Assembly: GCF_003113895.1 (NCBI RefSeq)
Contig: NZ_BDUD01000001.1
Location: 310,001-374,000 of the forward strand
Reading direction: 5' to 3'
Length of the DNA stretch: 64,000 bases
Origin: Nostoc commune NIES-4072
GTDB lineage: Bacteria; Cyanobacteriota; Cyanobacteriia; Cyanobacteriales; Nostocaceae
This document shows positions 17,424 through 27,561 of this stretch, one piece after another (the first letter of the stretch is position 1; every line of letters starts with the position of its first letter). The notes beneath the pieces were generated by a model, which was given only the letters and a program-made list of their open reading frames with translations, was not told where the DNA came from and searched no databases. A program made the position numbers and the translations under genes.

Positions 17424-17785
17424 ACTAAGCTTCTAGAGCAAACTGCAATTATTGCTAGGCTGTTACGCACTTTAATTGCTTATTTATCCGTGAGGATTGT
17501 CCTTAGTCATTGGTCATTAGTCATTAGTCATTAGTCATTTGTCATTTGTGAATAACCAATCACCCATGCCCCATGCCCCATGCCCCATGCCCTATGACAA
17601 ATGACAGTTTTAACGAAAAAATCTGCAACTTAAACGCGTACTAGCTTAACTCTGGCACTAGAGAGGGTAGAATTTCCAGCGTACAGGGCTTGTACTGTTT
17701 GTTAACTCAAAATAACGCGGAGTAATCATTTATTCTCTGCTCTACTCTGCGAAAATCTCTATATTGCTTGTGTTGTTTAAAATTC
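17424..17785. other. Gap with heptamer and CATGCCC repeats
   Basis: A 362 bp gap with TTAGTCA/TTGGTCA units (about 17503-17545) and CATGCCC units (about 17562-17593). The remaining AT-rich sequence shows no gene. The promoter of the cyanophycinase-like gene should lie at its left edge. Confidence 0.6.
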
Positions 17786-17820
17786 TAGATCCCCGGCTTC
17801 TTCAAGAAGCCGGGGATCTA
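17786..17820. terminator. Strong hairpin after the GT4 gene
   Basis: A near-perfect 35-base palindrome, TAGATCCCCGGCTTCTT and its complement around a TTCAA loop. It ends 3 bases from the stop codon of the reverse-strand glycosyltransferase. It lacks a clear T-run, so it could be a factor-dependent or mRNA-stabilising hairpin. The motif is a common intergenic palindrome type in cyanobacteria. Confidence 0.6.
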
Positions 17821-17823
17821 TGC

Positions 17824-19011
17824 TTACCACGCAATTTGCGATCGCTCTTGTACAACTCGCTGATATACTTCTTCGGTTTGCTTGGCTAATTTCGGCCAGC
17901 TAAACCGTCGCTTTAAATCCTCATAAGCGTTATCCACCAGCCATTGCCGATACCCTGGATTTTTCAAAACCTCCAAAATTCCCCAAGCTAAAGAATCGGG
18001 ATTGTTCACCCAAGTCACAATGCCTGTTTTGGTATGTTGCACTACTTCTGGAAAACCACCCGTATCAGAAACTACTACCGGAACCCGAGAAGCAAAGCTT
18101 TCTAAAGCCACAATTCCAAAAGGTTCGTAAAGACTAGGAAAAACGGCACAGTCAGCGACAGTTTGGAATCTGTCTAAGTATTGATCCGAGAGAAAACCTG
18201 TAAAATAGCAATGATGCCAAATTCCCAAATCCCAGGCTTGGCGCTTGAGATGGTCAGTATTGCCGCCACCAACAATTACAAATTTAACATTACCTGCCAT
18301 TTGCGAAAGGATCTTAGGTGCGGCATTGAGCAATATAGGTACACCCTTTTCGTAAGTCATGCGACCAAGGTAATAAACTATTTGCTCATCGTCTGTGGCG
18401 AATTGGCGGCGAAAATTCAGAGCATGAAAATCTACGTTATGCTGTTTCTTTTCGGCTCGGATACCGTTATAAATAACATCGATTTTGTCCCAAGGACTGT
18501 GTAGCGCTCGTTCTACTTCTTGGCGCATATAGTTGCTACAAACAATAATCCGCCAAGCGTTGTAAGCCAGCAAGGTTTCTTTGCTATTTATATAACCTTG
18601 AATATCTGTGTGAATACCGTTATAGCGTCCGTATTCTGTAGCGTGAATTGTAGCAATTAGTGGTATTTTAAAATTATGCTTGAGAGCGATCGCAGCATCT
18701 CCTACTAACCAATCGTGGGCATGAATTAAATCAAAAGGCCCTTCTTCTAAAATCAACTTACCACCATGATCTCCCATACTCAGGTTGAGATTGACTACCC
18801 AGTGGAAAAAGTCATTACTATGTGCCACTGGCACTCGATGCACCTTTACTCCCTCAACCACTTCATACATCGACGCATGACCAAATTCTGCTGTAATTAA
18901 GTGGACTTCATGTCCTAGCTTTACCAGTTCCGGGTACAATTCCGCTACATGCCGCGCAATTCCCCCAATAATCCTTGGTGGAAACTCCCAACTCAGTACC
19001 AGTATCTTCAT
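17824..19011 (-). CDS. Glycosyltransferase family 4 (glycogen-synthase-like)
   Basis: 395 residues, GT-B fold. The N-terminal domain starts KILVLSWEFPPRIIGGIARH with the glycogen/starch-synthase-type glycine loop, then DLIHAHDWLVGDAAIALKH. The C-terminal domain has VYYLGRMTYEKGVPILL and the donor-binding E-x7-E motif PSLYEPFGIVALESF. It transfers a sugar from a nucleotide-sugar; acceptor unknown. It stands alone on the reverse strand, with a hairpin directly after its stop. Confidence 0.93.
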   Translation of the reverse strand: MKILVLSWEFPPRIIGGIARHVAELYPELVKLGHEVHLITAEFGHASMYEVVEGVKVHRVPVAHSNDFFHWVVNLNLSMGDHGGKLILEEGPFDLIHAHDWLVGDAAIALKHNFKIPLIATIHATEYGRYNGIHTDIQGYINSKETLLAYNAWRIIVCSNYMRQEVERALHSPWDKIDVIYNGIRAEKKQHNVDFHALNFRRQFATDDEQIVYYLGRMTYEKGVPILLNAAPKILSQMAGNVKFVIVGGGNTDHLKRQAWDLGIWHHCYFTGFLSDQYLDRFQTVADCAVFPSLYEPFGIVALESFASRVPVVVSDTGGFPEVVQHTKTGIVTWVNNPDSLAWGILEVLKNPGYRQWLVDNAYEDLKRRFSWPKLAKQTEEVYQRVVQERSQIAW

Positions 19012-19350
19012 CTGCTAGATTCCCCGACACTTTACAAATATCTAAAAAATTACATTTACCTAAAAATACAAGGGTGGCAAATATAGTAAGTATGTTTACT
19101 AAAATTTTGAGATTTTTTAACAGTTATTTTGTTAAAGCTTATCAAAGGTTATCAACTGTGGGATAGGGATAACAAACAAGGTGTAATTCGTAATTAGAAC
19201 AATTTAGCATCCCCTTCGCAACTCATGTGTCAGTAAGGGCTAACTTGATCGCGCCCTTGCTGCTTGGCTTCTCTACGAGAGGTACGAGCGTCATTGCGTA
19301 CAGCCCTTTGGGCATGAAAACAGCGTAGGGGGCGTTCGCTTCTAGCGTCT

Positions 19351-19443
19351 TAGGACTTACGCACACTCTACGAATTCTCGGCGCTCTTGGCGTCTTGGCG
19401 GTTCGAGAAATTAAGCTTTTTAGCAATTTTTGCGTAAGTCCTA
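19351..19443. mobile_element. 93-bp-family MITE, copy 3
   Basis: Ends TAGGACTTACGCA / TGCGTAAGTCCTA, nearly identical inside to the reverse complement of copy 2. A 4 bp duplication GTCT flanks it (19347-19350 and 19444-19447). Confidence 0.85.
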
Positions 19444-19581
19444 GTCTCTAAGAGTTGCCCATTGCGAATTGGTATCCCCAAACTTTGTTAAACATAAAAT
19501 AAAATCCTAGTTCGTAGTGAGCGATTCATTGCTCGAAACAAGGATTATCAGGACTTTAGTCCTTACGAGACGTTATGGTAA

Positions 19582-19608
19582 AGCCCCCAAAAATTCTATT
19601 CGGGGGCT
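19582..19608 (-). terminator. Probable lepA terminator
   Basis: Stem AGCCCCC/GGGGGCT around a 13-base loop, 65 bases after the lepA stop on the reverse strand, followed there by a short T-containing stretch. Confidence 0.55.
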
Positions 19609-19672
19609 ATAAGCGAATGAACGAATTTATTCGATCTTTGAGATGTCGCCGCAAGCATTAAGCACTCTTAAA

Positions 19673-21484
19673 TCAGTTTTGATCCAAGCGCAGTACTGCC
19701 ATAAAGGCTTCCTGTGGTACATCCACAGTACCCACAGATTTCATCCGCTTTTTACCTTTTGCTTGCTTCTGTAATAATTTCTTCTTCCGGCTGATGTCAC
19801 CGCCGTAGCACTTGGCTAACACATCTTTCCGCAAGGCGGGGATGTGTTCGCTGGCGATAACTTTACTGCCAATAGATGCCTGAATTGGCACTTTAAATTG
19901 ATGGCGGGGAATTAGTTCTTTGAGTTTTTCTGCCATTGCCCGCCCGACGTTGTAAGCTTTATCACGGTGGACAATCATCGCCAAGGAATCCACAGGATCG
20001 CCGTTAATCATGATATCCAGCTTCACCAGAGGATTTTCACGGTAGCCGATGAGGTGATATTCCATACTGGCGTAACCGCGCGATCGCGACTTCATTTGAT
20101 CAAAAAAGTCAGTTACAACTTCCGCCAAGGGTAGCTCATAAGTAAGGGTGGTTCGTCCTTGGGCAAGATATTTCATATCTTTGAAGATGCCACGGCGATT
20201 TTGTGACAACTCCATCAAGCTGCCAACATAAGTTTCCGGCGTAATCATCTCTACTTGGACGTAGGGTTCTTCAATTTTTTCGCGATCGTTGGGAGAAGGT
20301 AAGCGGCTAGGATTATCGATGTACAGTTCCTCACCTTTGACGGTAATCACCTTATAAACCACCGAGGGGGCTGTAATGATTAAATCTAGGTTATACTCCC
20401 GCTCTAGACGTTCCTGAACAATTTCCATGTGCAGCAAGCCCAAAAACCCGCAACGGAAGCCAAACCCCATCGCGCTAGAAGTTTCTGGTTCGTAATGCAG
20501 CGCTGCGTCGTTGAGTTCGAGTTTTTCTAAAGCTTCCCGCAAATCTTCAAATTGATCAGCATCAATGGGGAACATCCCACAAAAAACCATCGGGTTCGCT
20601 TCTGCATAACCTGGTAAGGGTGATTCAGCTTTCGCCTTACTGAGGGTAATTGTGTCTCCTACCCGTGCATCAGCTACAGCTTTAATTGCCGCTCCCAAAT
20701 AGCCCACTTCCCCAGCGTGGAGTTCATCAACTTGCTTTTGAGTGGGAGAAAGAACGCCTAATTCATCAATTTCAAATTCTTTACCAGATGCCATTAAATG
20801 GATGCGATCGCCTTTTTTCACAGTGCCATCCATCACCCGGAAATACACAATTACTCCCCGGTAACTGTCGTAATAGCTATCAAATATTAACGCTCGTAAG
20901 CGTTCATTTATGGTATTAGGCGGTGGCGGTATCCGCTCCACAACTGCTTCTAAAATCTCATCAATACCAATTCCTTCTTTAGCAGAGGCAAGAATCGCAC
21001 CACTGCAATCTAGACCGATAATTTCTTCAATTTCGCCAATTACTCGTTCTGGTTCTGCCCCAGGCAAATCGATTTTATTCAAAACCGGGATAATTTCCAG
21101 GTTATTCTCTAACGCTAAATACACATTTGCCAAAGTTTGCGCCTCCACACCTTGGGACGCATCTACTACCAATAGCGCTCCTTCACAAGCCACAAGAGAG
21201 CGAGAGACTTCATAAGAGAAATCCACATGCCCAGGAGTATCAATTAAGTTCAGCACATACTGTTGACCATCCTTAGCTGTGTAATTCATCCGGGCAGCTT
21301 GCAGCTTAATTGTAATGCCGCGCTCCCGTTCCAAATCCATATTGTCGAGAAACTGTTCCTTCATCTGTCGGTCTTCAACAGTGCCAGTAGCTTGTAGCAA
21401 GCGATCGGCGAGGGTTGATTTCCCGTGGTCGATGTGAGCAATAATACAAAAATTGCGAATGCGAACTGCGGGAACGTCAGTCAT
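19673..21484 (-). CDS. lepA: Elongation factor 4 (LepA GTPase)
   Basis: 603 residues, the normal LepA length. G1 is [16 protein letters not shown]3 [13 protein letters not shown]4 [10 protein letters not shown]; the LepA C-terminal domain ends [18 protein letters not shown] with the basic tail. The membrane-cycling ribosomal GTPase back-translocates stalled ribosomes. It starts [20 protein letters not shown] at 21484. No co-transcribed neighbour. Confidence 0.98.
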   Translation of the reverse strand: MTDVPAVRIRNFCIIAHIDHGKSTLADRLLQATGTVEDRQMKEQFLDNMDLERERGITIKLQAARMNYTAKDGQQYVLNLIDTPGHVDFSYEVSRSLVACEGALLVVDASQGVEAQTLANVYLALENNLEIIPVLNKIDLPGAEPERVIGEIEEIIGLDCSGAILASAKEGIGIDEILEAVVERIPPPPNTINERLRALIFDSYYDSYRGVIVYFRVMDGTVKKGDRIHLMASGKEFEIDELGVLSPTQKQVDELHAGEVGYLGAAIKAVADARVGDTITLSKAKAESPLPGYAEANPMVFCGMFPIDADQFEDLREALEKLELNDAALHYEPETSSAMGFGFRCGFLGLLHMEIVQERLEREYNLDLIITAPSVVYKVITVKGEELYIDNPSRLPSPNDREKIEEPYVQVEMITPETYVGSLMELSQNRRGIFKDMKYLAQGRTTLTYELPLAEVVTDFFDQMKSRSRGYASMEYHLIGYRENPLVKLDIMINGDPVDSLAMIVHRDKAYNVGRAMAEKLKELIPRHQFKVPIQASIGSKVIASEHIPALRKDVLAKCYGGDISRKKKLLQKQAKGKKRMKSVGTVDVPQEAFMAVLRLDQN

Positions 21485-22081
21485 ATACTATCTTTGCCTT
21501 AGCAGCAACCAAAGTTAAAAGAGCAATTTACTTAATGTATTTTAATGCTTTCTTAGCCAAGACGCTCCGTTTTTAGTGCTGAGTTACGAGTGCTGAGTGC
21601 TGAGTTAGGAGTTAAAAGTTAAGAGTTAAAAGTTAGGAGTTATTATTCTGCCCCTGCCTCCTGCCCCCTGCCCCCTGCCCCCTACCCCCTACCCTCTTCC
21701 CCTCTTCACCCCATCTTTAACTTTTGATCTAAATAGGTGGACTTTTAAGAATATTATGAAAGTCTATTTGTCGCTGCTAGTATTCAACAACTAGAAGCGT
21801 ACAATAAATATAAATAAGTACATGTAGGGATCATGTAAGGATCATGGATAATTACCACTCGTAATTACCCATAGTCACTGATTTATCGGCAAAACTTCTA
21901 AAGCCATTGTCTAGTAAGTTATATGAAAAATGCGATTTAAAACTTAAAGCTGTTACTTTGGTGCTATTTCGGGGAACTATGTAAATATTCCGTTGAAGAT
22001 TTTTCAGTAAATTAGCCCAAATTATGAATATAACTACTTTACAAAGCTTTAGACAAAACCAATTCAGAGTATATCAAACCT
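21485..22081. other. Gap between lepA and the RHH gene
   Basis: 597 bp. Low-complexity runs of GAGTGCTGAGTTAGGAGTTA-type units (about 21580-21640) and CCCCCTGCC units (about 21650-21705) are followed by AT-rich sequence. No gene was seen. The promoters of lepA and the next gene must lie at the two edges. Confidence 0.5.
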
Positions 22082-22318
22082 ATGAATATGCAAGAGAAAA
22101 CTACCGAAGCGGAAAACACACGAGCCGATAAGGTAGAAATTGCTGTCCGCTTGGACTCCGAGCTACTAGAGCAAATTCAGCATCTCACCAATGACCCAAG
22201 TAAAGTGATTGAGGTGGCGATTCGTCAGTGGTTGCGGGGTGAAATCCTTAGAGATGACGAACTGACGCGTACCCCTGTGCGTAAACCCGTTCCTCCTCGG
22301 GGTGAATGGAATGATTGA
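22082..22318 (+). CDS. Small ribbon-helix-helix-type protein
   Basis: 78 residues. KVEIAVRLDSELLEQIQHL followed by PSKVIEVAIRQWL has the strand-helix-helix pattern of the CopG/MetJ-like fold, which suggests a DNA-binding dimer (antitoxin or regulator). The C-terminal tail RKPVPPRGEWND is proline-rich and charged. No toxin gene follows; the next gene is a histidine kinase 171 bp downstream. ATG at 22082 (alternative at 22088); no Shine-Dalgarno sequence is obvious. Function unknown. Confidence 0.7.
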   Translation: MNMQEKTTEAENTRADKVEIAVRLDSELLEQIQHLTNDPSKVIEVAIRQWLRGEILRDDELTRTPVRKPVPPRGEWND

Positions 22319-22489
22319 CGCTATTAATCAGCTGTCAATGCAAGTTAAAAAGTGAAGTTTGCCAATCTGGGTTTCAGATCACCAAGAAATACTCAATAAA
22401 AAACGAAAAAGCTGTAAGAATTTATGCATAAATTTGAGCAGCTTTAGTAAAATTACGGTCGGATACCCTTTGTCTATCCAACTCAATTA

Positions 22490-24253
22490 ATGACTATTAC
22501 TGCCAATTCCCAATTGTCAAATGTATTTTCCCAAAACCTGGAATCTATTCCCAGCAAGACTGATGGCTCATTAGCAACTCTAGGAGCCGAGTTGGTGTAT
22601 ACGCAAGATGGAGCAGGGCACTATCTGACCTTTTGGTGGCAGCATAGCGAACTCCTGGGGTTAAGTACCGAAAAAATAGTTGATGAACTGAACCAGACCC
22701 AAACCTTTGTCCCAGTGGATAAAGTTACTTATTTGGAACGATTGCACCGAATTTTGACAAGTTTGGTGCCAGAAAGGTTTCAGTGTTGGTTTAGCTACCA
22801 GCAGGAATTATTTGAGTTGGAATTGGTAATTAGCCCAATTATGCCGAGTTTGGGAACGACTGCCACTACAGTTTTAGTGATGGGACGGTTAGTGCAAGCA
22901 ACACTCAACAAAAAACAAGTGCCTGTGCCATCAAAAACGCCCACACAAATAGAAGTGGCAATAAGATCGCAGCAACACCAAAAAGTGGTAAATCGCATTA
23001 CCAGAAATATCCGGCGGACGTTGGATTTAGATATTATTTGGCAGCAAACAGTTGATAGTTTAGGGAAAGCACTGCGGCTAGAGCGCTGTATTATTTGTCC
23101 TTATCAGCCCTCTAGCTCAAAAGTGGAGGTGAAGGCTGAGTATCACCAGGCAGCACTTAAATCAATGCTTGGCTTAGAAATAAATATAGCTTCAGAGCCT
23201 GCCTTTGCTCAAGCTTTGGCAACCCTAGAACCAGTTGTAATGCAAGTGCCGGGATATGCACAGTCTGGGCAGCAGAAAACTTTGGTGATTGCAACTTGCT
23301 ATCAAGACCAGGCCAATGGATTGGTTGCCTTGAGTTGGCAGGATGAATGCTACACATTAACAGAATCAGAATTAGAACTAGCAAAAGAAGCAGCAGATCA
23401 ATTGGGAACTGCGATCGCTCATGCTACTTTATATGAAGAATTAGAAGTAGCGCGTCAAAAAGCCGAAGAAGCTTCCCGTCTCAAAAGCGAGTTTCTGGCT
23501 AATGTATCCCATGAAATTCGGACTCCCCTCAACGGCATGATTGGCTTCTTGAAGCTGATCTTGGAAGGAATGGCAGATGATCCAGAAGAACAAAATCAGT
23601 TTTTGTCAGAAGCTCACCAATTATCGATACATCTGCTGAATATTATCAACGACATTTTGGACATCGCTAAAATCGAAGCTGGCAAAATGGAGTTAGCTTA
23701 TGCTCCAGTCAAGCTAGATGAACTATTCCATGATGTCGAAAATTTCATGCGTCCCCAAGCAGAAATGAGAAATCTCAGCTTCCAGATGCAAATGCCTCCT
23801 ACCTCCGATGAAATCATTGTCCAAAGCAACTATCAACGGTTGCTACAAGTGATGCTCAATTTGGTAGGGAATGCCATCAAATTTACCCATGAAGGTGGTG
23901 TCACCGTTAGCGCCGATTTAGTACTCAAAAAGGCGAACTTTCAAGATCAGCAGTTTCCTGGCATGGTGAAAGTACGTGTAGCAGACACTGGTATTGGTGT
24001 TTCTTTAGACAAACAAGATAAACTGTTTCAATTATTCTCTCAGGTGGATGGTTCCCGCACTCGCCACTACGGCGGTACAGGTTTAGGATTGGCAATATCC
24101 CAAAAGCTAGTGGAGGCAATGGGCGGCGAGGTACATTTTTATAGTCTGGGCGAAGGACTTGGTTCAACAGTCACATTCACCGTGCCACTATATCAACAAC
24201 CAGTCATGGTTTCATCCAATGATGGCGACTCAACAAGTAGTGCTGAATGTTAG
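22490..24253 (+). CDS. Soluble sensor histidine kinase with GAF domain
   Basis: 587 residues, no membrane segment. The N-terminal part (to about 150) is PAS-like (FWWQHSELLGLSTEKIVDEL). A GAF domain follows at about 175-315 (DLDIIWQQTVDSLGKALRLE ... LVALSWQDECYTLTESEL), then a coiled linker. HisKA has the phospho-acceptor H341 in FLANVSHEIRTPLNG, and HATPase_c has NLVGNAIKFTHEGG (N box), VADTGIGV (G1) and GTGLGLAISQKL (G2). It has no receiver domain and no adjacent response regulator, so it is an orphan kinase. Signal unknown; cysteines in the GAF domain (CIICPYQP) might bind a chromophore, but no bilin-type motif is clear. Confidence 0.93.
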   Translation: MTITANSQLSNVFSQNLESIPSKTDGSLATLGAELVYTQDGAGHYLTFWWQHSELLGLSTEKIVDELNQTQTFVPVDKVTYLERLHRILTSLVPERFQCWFSYQQELFELELVISPIMPSLGTTATTVLVMGRLVQATLNKKQVPVPSKTPTQIEVAIRSQQHQKVVNRITRNIRRTLDLDIIWQQTVDSLGKALRLERCIICPYQPSSSKVEVKAEYHQAALKSMLGLEINIASEPAFAQALATLEPVVMQVPGYAQSGQQKTLVIATCYQDQANGLVALSWQDECYTLTESELELAKEAADQLGTAIAHATLYEELEVARQKAEEASRLKSEFLANVSHEIRTPLNGMIGFLKLILEGMADDPEEQNQFLSEAHQLSIHLLNIINDILDIAKIEAGKMELAYAPVKLDELFHDVENFMRPQAEMRNLSFQMQMPPTSDEIIVQSNYQRLLQVMLNLVGNAIKFTHEGGVTVSADLVLKKANFQDQQFPGMVKVRVADTGIGVSLDKQDKLFQLFSQVDGSRTRHYGGTGLGLAISQKLVEAMGGEVHFYSLGEGLGSTVTFTVPLYQQPVMVSSNDGDSTSSAEC

Positions 24254-24702
24254 TCATTGGTCATTTGAATGATTACCAGGACTGGGTTTTGAGTTTTAAA
24301 GTTTAAAGTTTTTTAGTAATTATTATTTAATTAAGCATATTGGGCATTGGGTATTGGGAAAAAAATTTCCTTGTCCTCACCTCCTGGCGTTCTCTTCAGG
24401 ACTTTAACCGCTAAAGTAGAGTAGGAGGGCTTGCACGACAAATTGTTCAGCTAATCTAATATCAAGTTGCTAAAACCAGCAGTGGTTTAGTCAAAAGTCA
24501 TTCAAAACTGACATCTGACAATCTAGCGGCAATTAGATTTAGGATCGATTTAACAAAGCTGAAAAATAAAATTTTGGATAATGGTTAATGAGTAACCGCG
24601 CATCTGGCACAGAGATCATTATTAGTCAATGCCCAATGCCCCATGCCCCATGCCCAATGCCCCATGCCCAATCCCCATCATTAACTTAGCAGGTCTAAAA
24701 CT
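24254..24702. other. Gap between the histidine kinase and nfu
   Basis: 449 bp: AT-rich sequence, then CCCAATGCCCCATG-type tandem units (about 24628-24680) just upstream of nfu. No gene was seen. Confidence 0.5.
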
Positions 24703-24939
24703 ATGACACTTACACTCACACCTGAAAACGTTGAAACAGTCTTAGATGAAATGCGCCCTTATCTTATGTCTGATGGCGGTAATGTGGAACTCGTAGAACT
24801 CGAAGGGCCTATTGTAAAATTGCGCCTGCAAGGTGCGTGTGGTTCTTGCCCCAGTTCTGCAATGACTCTGAGAATGGGTATTGAGCGCCGCTTAAAGGAA
24901 ATGATTCCCGAAATTGCAGAAATTGAGCAAGTGGTGTAA
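24703..24939 (+). CDS. Nfu-type Fe-S scaffold protein
   Basis: 78 residues, exactly one NifU C-terminal domain: [20 protein letters not shown], then [20 protein letters not shown] with the cluster ligands C46 and C49. Small stand-alone Nfu proteins deliver 4Fe-4S clusters, in cyanobacteria notably for photosystem I. The cysteine desulfurase at 12604 could supply sulfur, but it is 11 kb away. A low-complexity gap of about 77 bp separates it from the GH57 gene. Confidence 0.95.
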   Translation: MTLTLTPENVETVLDEMRPYLMSDGGNVELVELEGPIVKLRLQGACGSCPSSAMTLRMGIERRLKEMIPEIAEIEQVV

Positions 24940-25016
24940 AAGTTAGGAGTTAGAAGTTAGGAGTTATGAGTTTGAATCAACTCCTAACTCCTTATTCTTA
25001 ACTCCTAACTATTTCT

Positions 25017-27251
25017 ATGTCCCATCCTCTCTACATCGCTTTTATCTGGCATCAACATCAGCCACTGTACAAATCTCCTGGCAGTGGCGCTGCGCTATCT
25101 CCGAGTCAGCAGTACCGGCTTCCTTGGGTACGTTTGCATGGGACTAAAGATTATTTAGATTTGGTCTTGCTCTTAGAGCGGTATCCTAAGTTACACCAAA
25201 CGGTAAATTTAGTTCCGTCGCTGATATTGCAACTCGAAGATTATATTGCTGGTACTGCTTTTGACCCTTATCTCACAGCCAGTTTGACACCGGATGAACA
25301 ACTGACGCAGCAGCAGCGCGAATTTATTATCCAACACTTTTTCGATGCCAATCACCATACTCTAATTGATCCTCATCCCCGTTATGCCGAGTTGTACCAG
25401 CAAAGGCAGGAAAAAGGGCAAGCTTGGTGTTTAGCAAATTGGAAATTGTCAGATTATAGCGATTTGCTAGCTTGGCACAATTTAGCTTGGATCGATCCTC
25501 TGTTTTGGGATGACCCGGAAATTGCTACTTGGTTAAAACAGGGTCGGAATTTTACTTTAAGCGATCGCCAGCGCATTTATTCCAAACAGCGAGAAATCCT
25601 CAGCCGCATTATCCCCCAACATCGCAAAATGCAAGAGGCGGGGCAGTTAGAAGTTACCACCACGCCTTACACTCACCCAATTTTGCCATTGCTGGCTGAT
25701 ACTAACTCTGGTCGGGTAGCTGTGCCTAATATGACACTACCTAAGCAGCGTTTTCAGTGGGCAGAAGATATTCCCCGCCACTTGCGGAAAGCTTGGAACT
25801 TTTATAAAGACCGCTTTGGACAGATACCTCGTGGTTTGTGGCCTTCGGAACAATCAGTAAGTCCGGCAATCCTTCCAGATATTATCAACCAAGGATTTAA
25901 GTGGATATGCTCAGATGAAGCCGTCTTAGGGTGGACGCTGAAACACTTTTTTCATCGGGATGGGGCAGGGAATGTACAGCAACCAGAACTGCTGTATCGA
26001 CCCTATCGCCTGCAAACCGCCGAGGGTGACTTGTCAATTGTGTTTCGTGACCATAGATTATCAGATTTGATTGGCTTTACTTATAGCGCAATGCCAGCAA
26101 AAAAGGCAGCAGCAGATTTAGTGGGACATTTGCAAGCGATCGCTAAAATGCAAAGAGAAAGTCAAACTGAAGAACCTTGGCTAGTTACCATCGCCTTGGA
26201 TGGGGAGAATTGCTGGGAATTTTATCCTCAAGATGGCAAACCCTTCTTAGAAGCTTTATATCAAAGCTTAAGCGATGAACCCCACCTCAAACTCGTCACT
26301 GTCTCCGAATTTCTCGAAGAATTTCCAGCCACAGCCACCATTCCCGGAGGACAACTACATAGTGGTTCTTGGGTGGATGGCAGTTTCACTACTTGGATCG
26401 GCGATCCCGCCAAAAATCGTGCTTGGGATTACTTGACAGAAGCAAGGATTATGCTCGCAAGTCATCCTGAAGCGACGGAAGAAAACAACCCCGAAGCATG
26501 GGAAGCGTTGTATGCCGCAGAGGGTTCAGACTGGTTTTGGTGGTTTGGTGCAGGACATTCCTCAAATCAGGATGCCATCTTCGATCAATTGTTTCGAGAA
26601 CATCTGTTTGGCATTTACAAGGCATTAAATGAACCTGTACCGCCCTACCTCAAGCAACCAGTGGAAATCCACCAAGCACAGGGAAGCCACACTCCACAAG
26701 GGTTTATTCATCCCGTCATTGATGGTAGGGGTGATGAACAAGATTGGGACAAAGCTGGACGCATAGAAATCGGTGGGGCGCGAGGGACGATGCACAATAG
26801 CAGTGTCATCCAGCGACTTTGGTATGGGGTGGATCACCTCAATTTCTATGTGCGGCTGGACTTTAAAAGTGGCGCAGCACCAGGGCAAGATTTTCCAGCA
26901 GAATTGAATTTGCTGTGGTTCTATCCAGAAAAAACAATGGTTAACAGCCCAATTCCCTTGGCAGATGTACCAGATGCAGCCCCACTTAATTACCATTTCC
27001 ACCATCTTCTGGAAGTTAACTTGCTGACGCAATCGATTCAATTTCGGGAAGCTGGAGATAATTATCAATGGCATCCCCGTTTCAGTCGCGCTCAAGTAGC
27101 TTTAAATAATTGTTTAGAGTTGGCAGTCCCGTGGGCAGATTTGCAAGTTCCGCCAGATTATCCTTTGCGCTTGATTTTGGTGCTTGCAGATGAAGGACGT
27201 TTTTACAACTATTTACCAGAAAATGCTTTGATTCCTATTGAAGTGCCTTAG
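25017..27251 (+). CDS. GH57 family glycoside hydrolase (alpha-amylase/glucanotransferase type)
   Basis: 744 residues. It starts with the family's YIAFIWHQHQPLY. The nucleophile Glu278 lies in GLWPSEQSVSPAILP and the acid/base Asp395 in TIALDGENCWEFY. A C-terminal domain (about 560-744) with strands such as VDHLNFYVRLDFKSGAA looks like a carbohydrate-binding beta-sandwich. There is no signal peptide, so it is cytosolic, probably acting on glycogen. The 77 bp gap after nfu consists of GTTAGGAGTTA-type low-complexity sequence. Confidence 0.93.
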   Translation: MSHPLYIAFIWHQHQPLYKSPGSGAALSPSQQYRLPWVRLHGTKDYLDLVLLLERYPKLHQTVNLVPSLILQLEDYIAGTAFDPYLTASLTPDEQLTQQQREFIIQHFFDANHHTLIDPHPRYAELYQQRQEKGQAWCLANWKLSDYSDLLAWHNLAWIDPLFWDDPEIATWLKQGRNFTLSDRQRIYSKQREILSRIIPQHRKMQEAGQLEVTTTPYTHPILPLLADTNSGRVAVPNMTLPKQRFQWAEDIPRHLRKAWNFYKDRFGQIPRGLWPSEQSVSPAILPDIINQGFKWICSDEAVLGWTLKHFFHRDGAGNVQQPELLYRPYRLQTAEGDLSIVFRDHRLSDLIGFTYSAMPAKKAAADLVGHLQAIAKMQRESQTEEPWLVTIALDGENCWEFYPQDGKPFLEALYQSLSDEPHLKLVTVSEFLEEFPATATIPGGQLHSGSWVDGSFTTWIGDPAKNRAWDYLTEARIMLASHPEATEENNPEAWEALYAAEGSDWFWWFGAGHSSNQDAIFDQLFREHLFGIYKALNEPVPPYLKQPVEIHQAQGSHTPQGFIHPVIDGRGDEQDWDKAGRIEIGGARGTMHNSSVIQRLWYGVDHLNFYVRLDFKSGAAPGQDFPAELNLLWFYPEKTMVNSPIPLADVPDAAPLNYHFHHLLEVNLLTQSIQFREAGDNYQWHPRFSRAQVALNNCLELAVPWADLQVPPDYPLRLILVLADEGRFYNYLPENALIPIEVP

Positions 27252-27297
27252 AACTCAATAGATTTGGTGTTATACCACTTTACAAAATTCCTTGTAG

Positions 27298-27561
27298 TAG
27301 TCTGTCCTATTAGTTATGAAGGGTTTGTAGTGAGCGATTTATCGCTCAAATCAAGGACTAAAGTCCTTACTACGAACTTTTATAACCCTTCAAATTTAAT
27401 GGGACAGACCAGTAGTAGTCTGTCCTATTAATTTTGAGGAGTTCGTAGTAAGCACAAAGCGTGCTTAAAAATTCAGGACTAAAGTCCTGAATACGAACTT
27501 TTTCATCCCTCATAACTAATGCGATAGATCACTACTGGTCTATCGCATTAGTTATGAGGGA
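27298..27561. repeat. Tandem palindromic elements (two full, one half)
   Basis: Element A (about 27300-27410) and element B (about 27418-27531) both have ends of the type TCTGTCCTATTA...TAATGGGACAGA. Each encloses an inner hairpin cassette (A: GAGCGATTTATCGCTC and GGACTAAAGTCC; B: AGCACAAAGCGTGCT and AGGACTAAAGTCCT). A third end (CTATCGCATTAGTTATGAGG, 27541-27560) repeats the end of B. The inner cassette also occurs at about 19510-19570. Confidence 0.7.

Larger units (their letters stand above)
19012..19672. other. Long gap with repeats between GT4 and lepA
   Basis: 661 bp. It contains a dispersed repeat (about 19222-19345), a MITE (19351-19443), a fragment of another palindromic repeat (about 19510-19570, with GTAGTGAGCGATT and GGACTTTAGTCC, related to 27327-27375), and the probable lepA terminator (19582-19608). 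No protein-coding gene is convincing. Confidence 0.6.
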
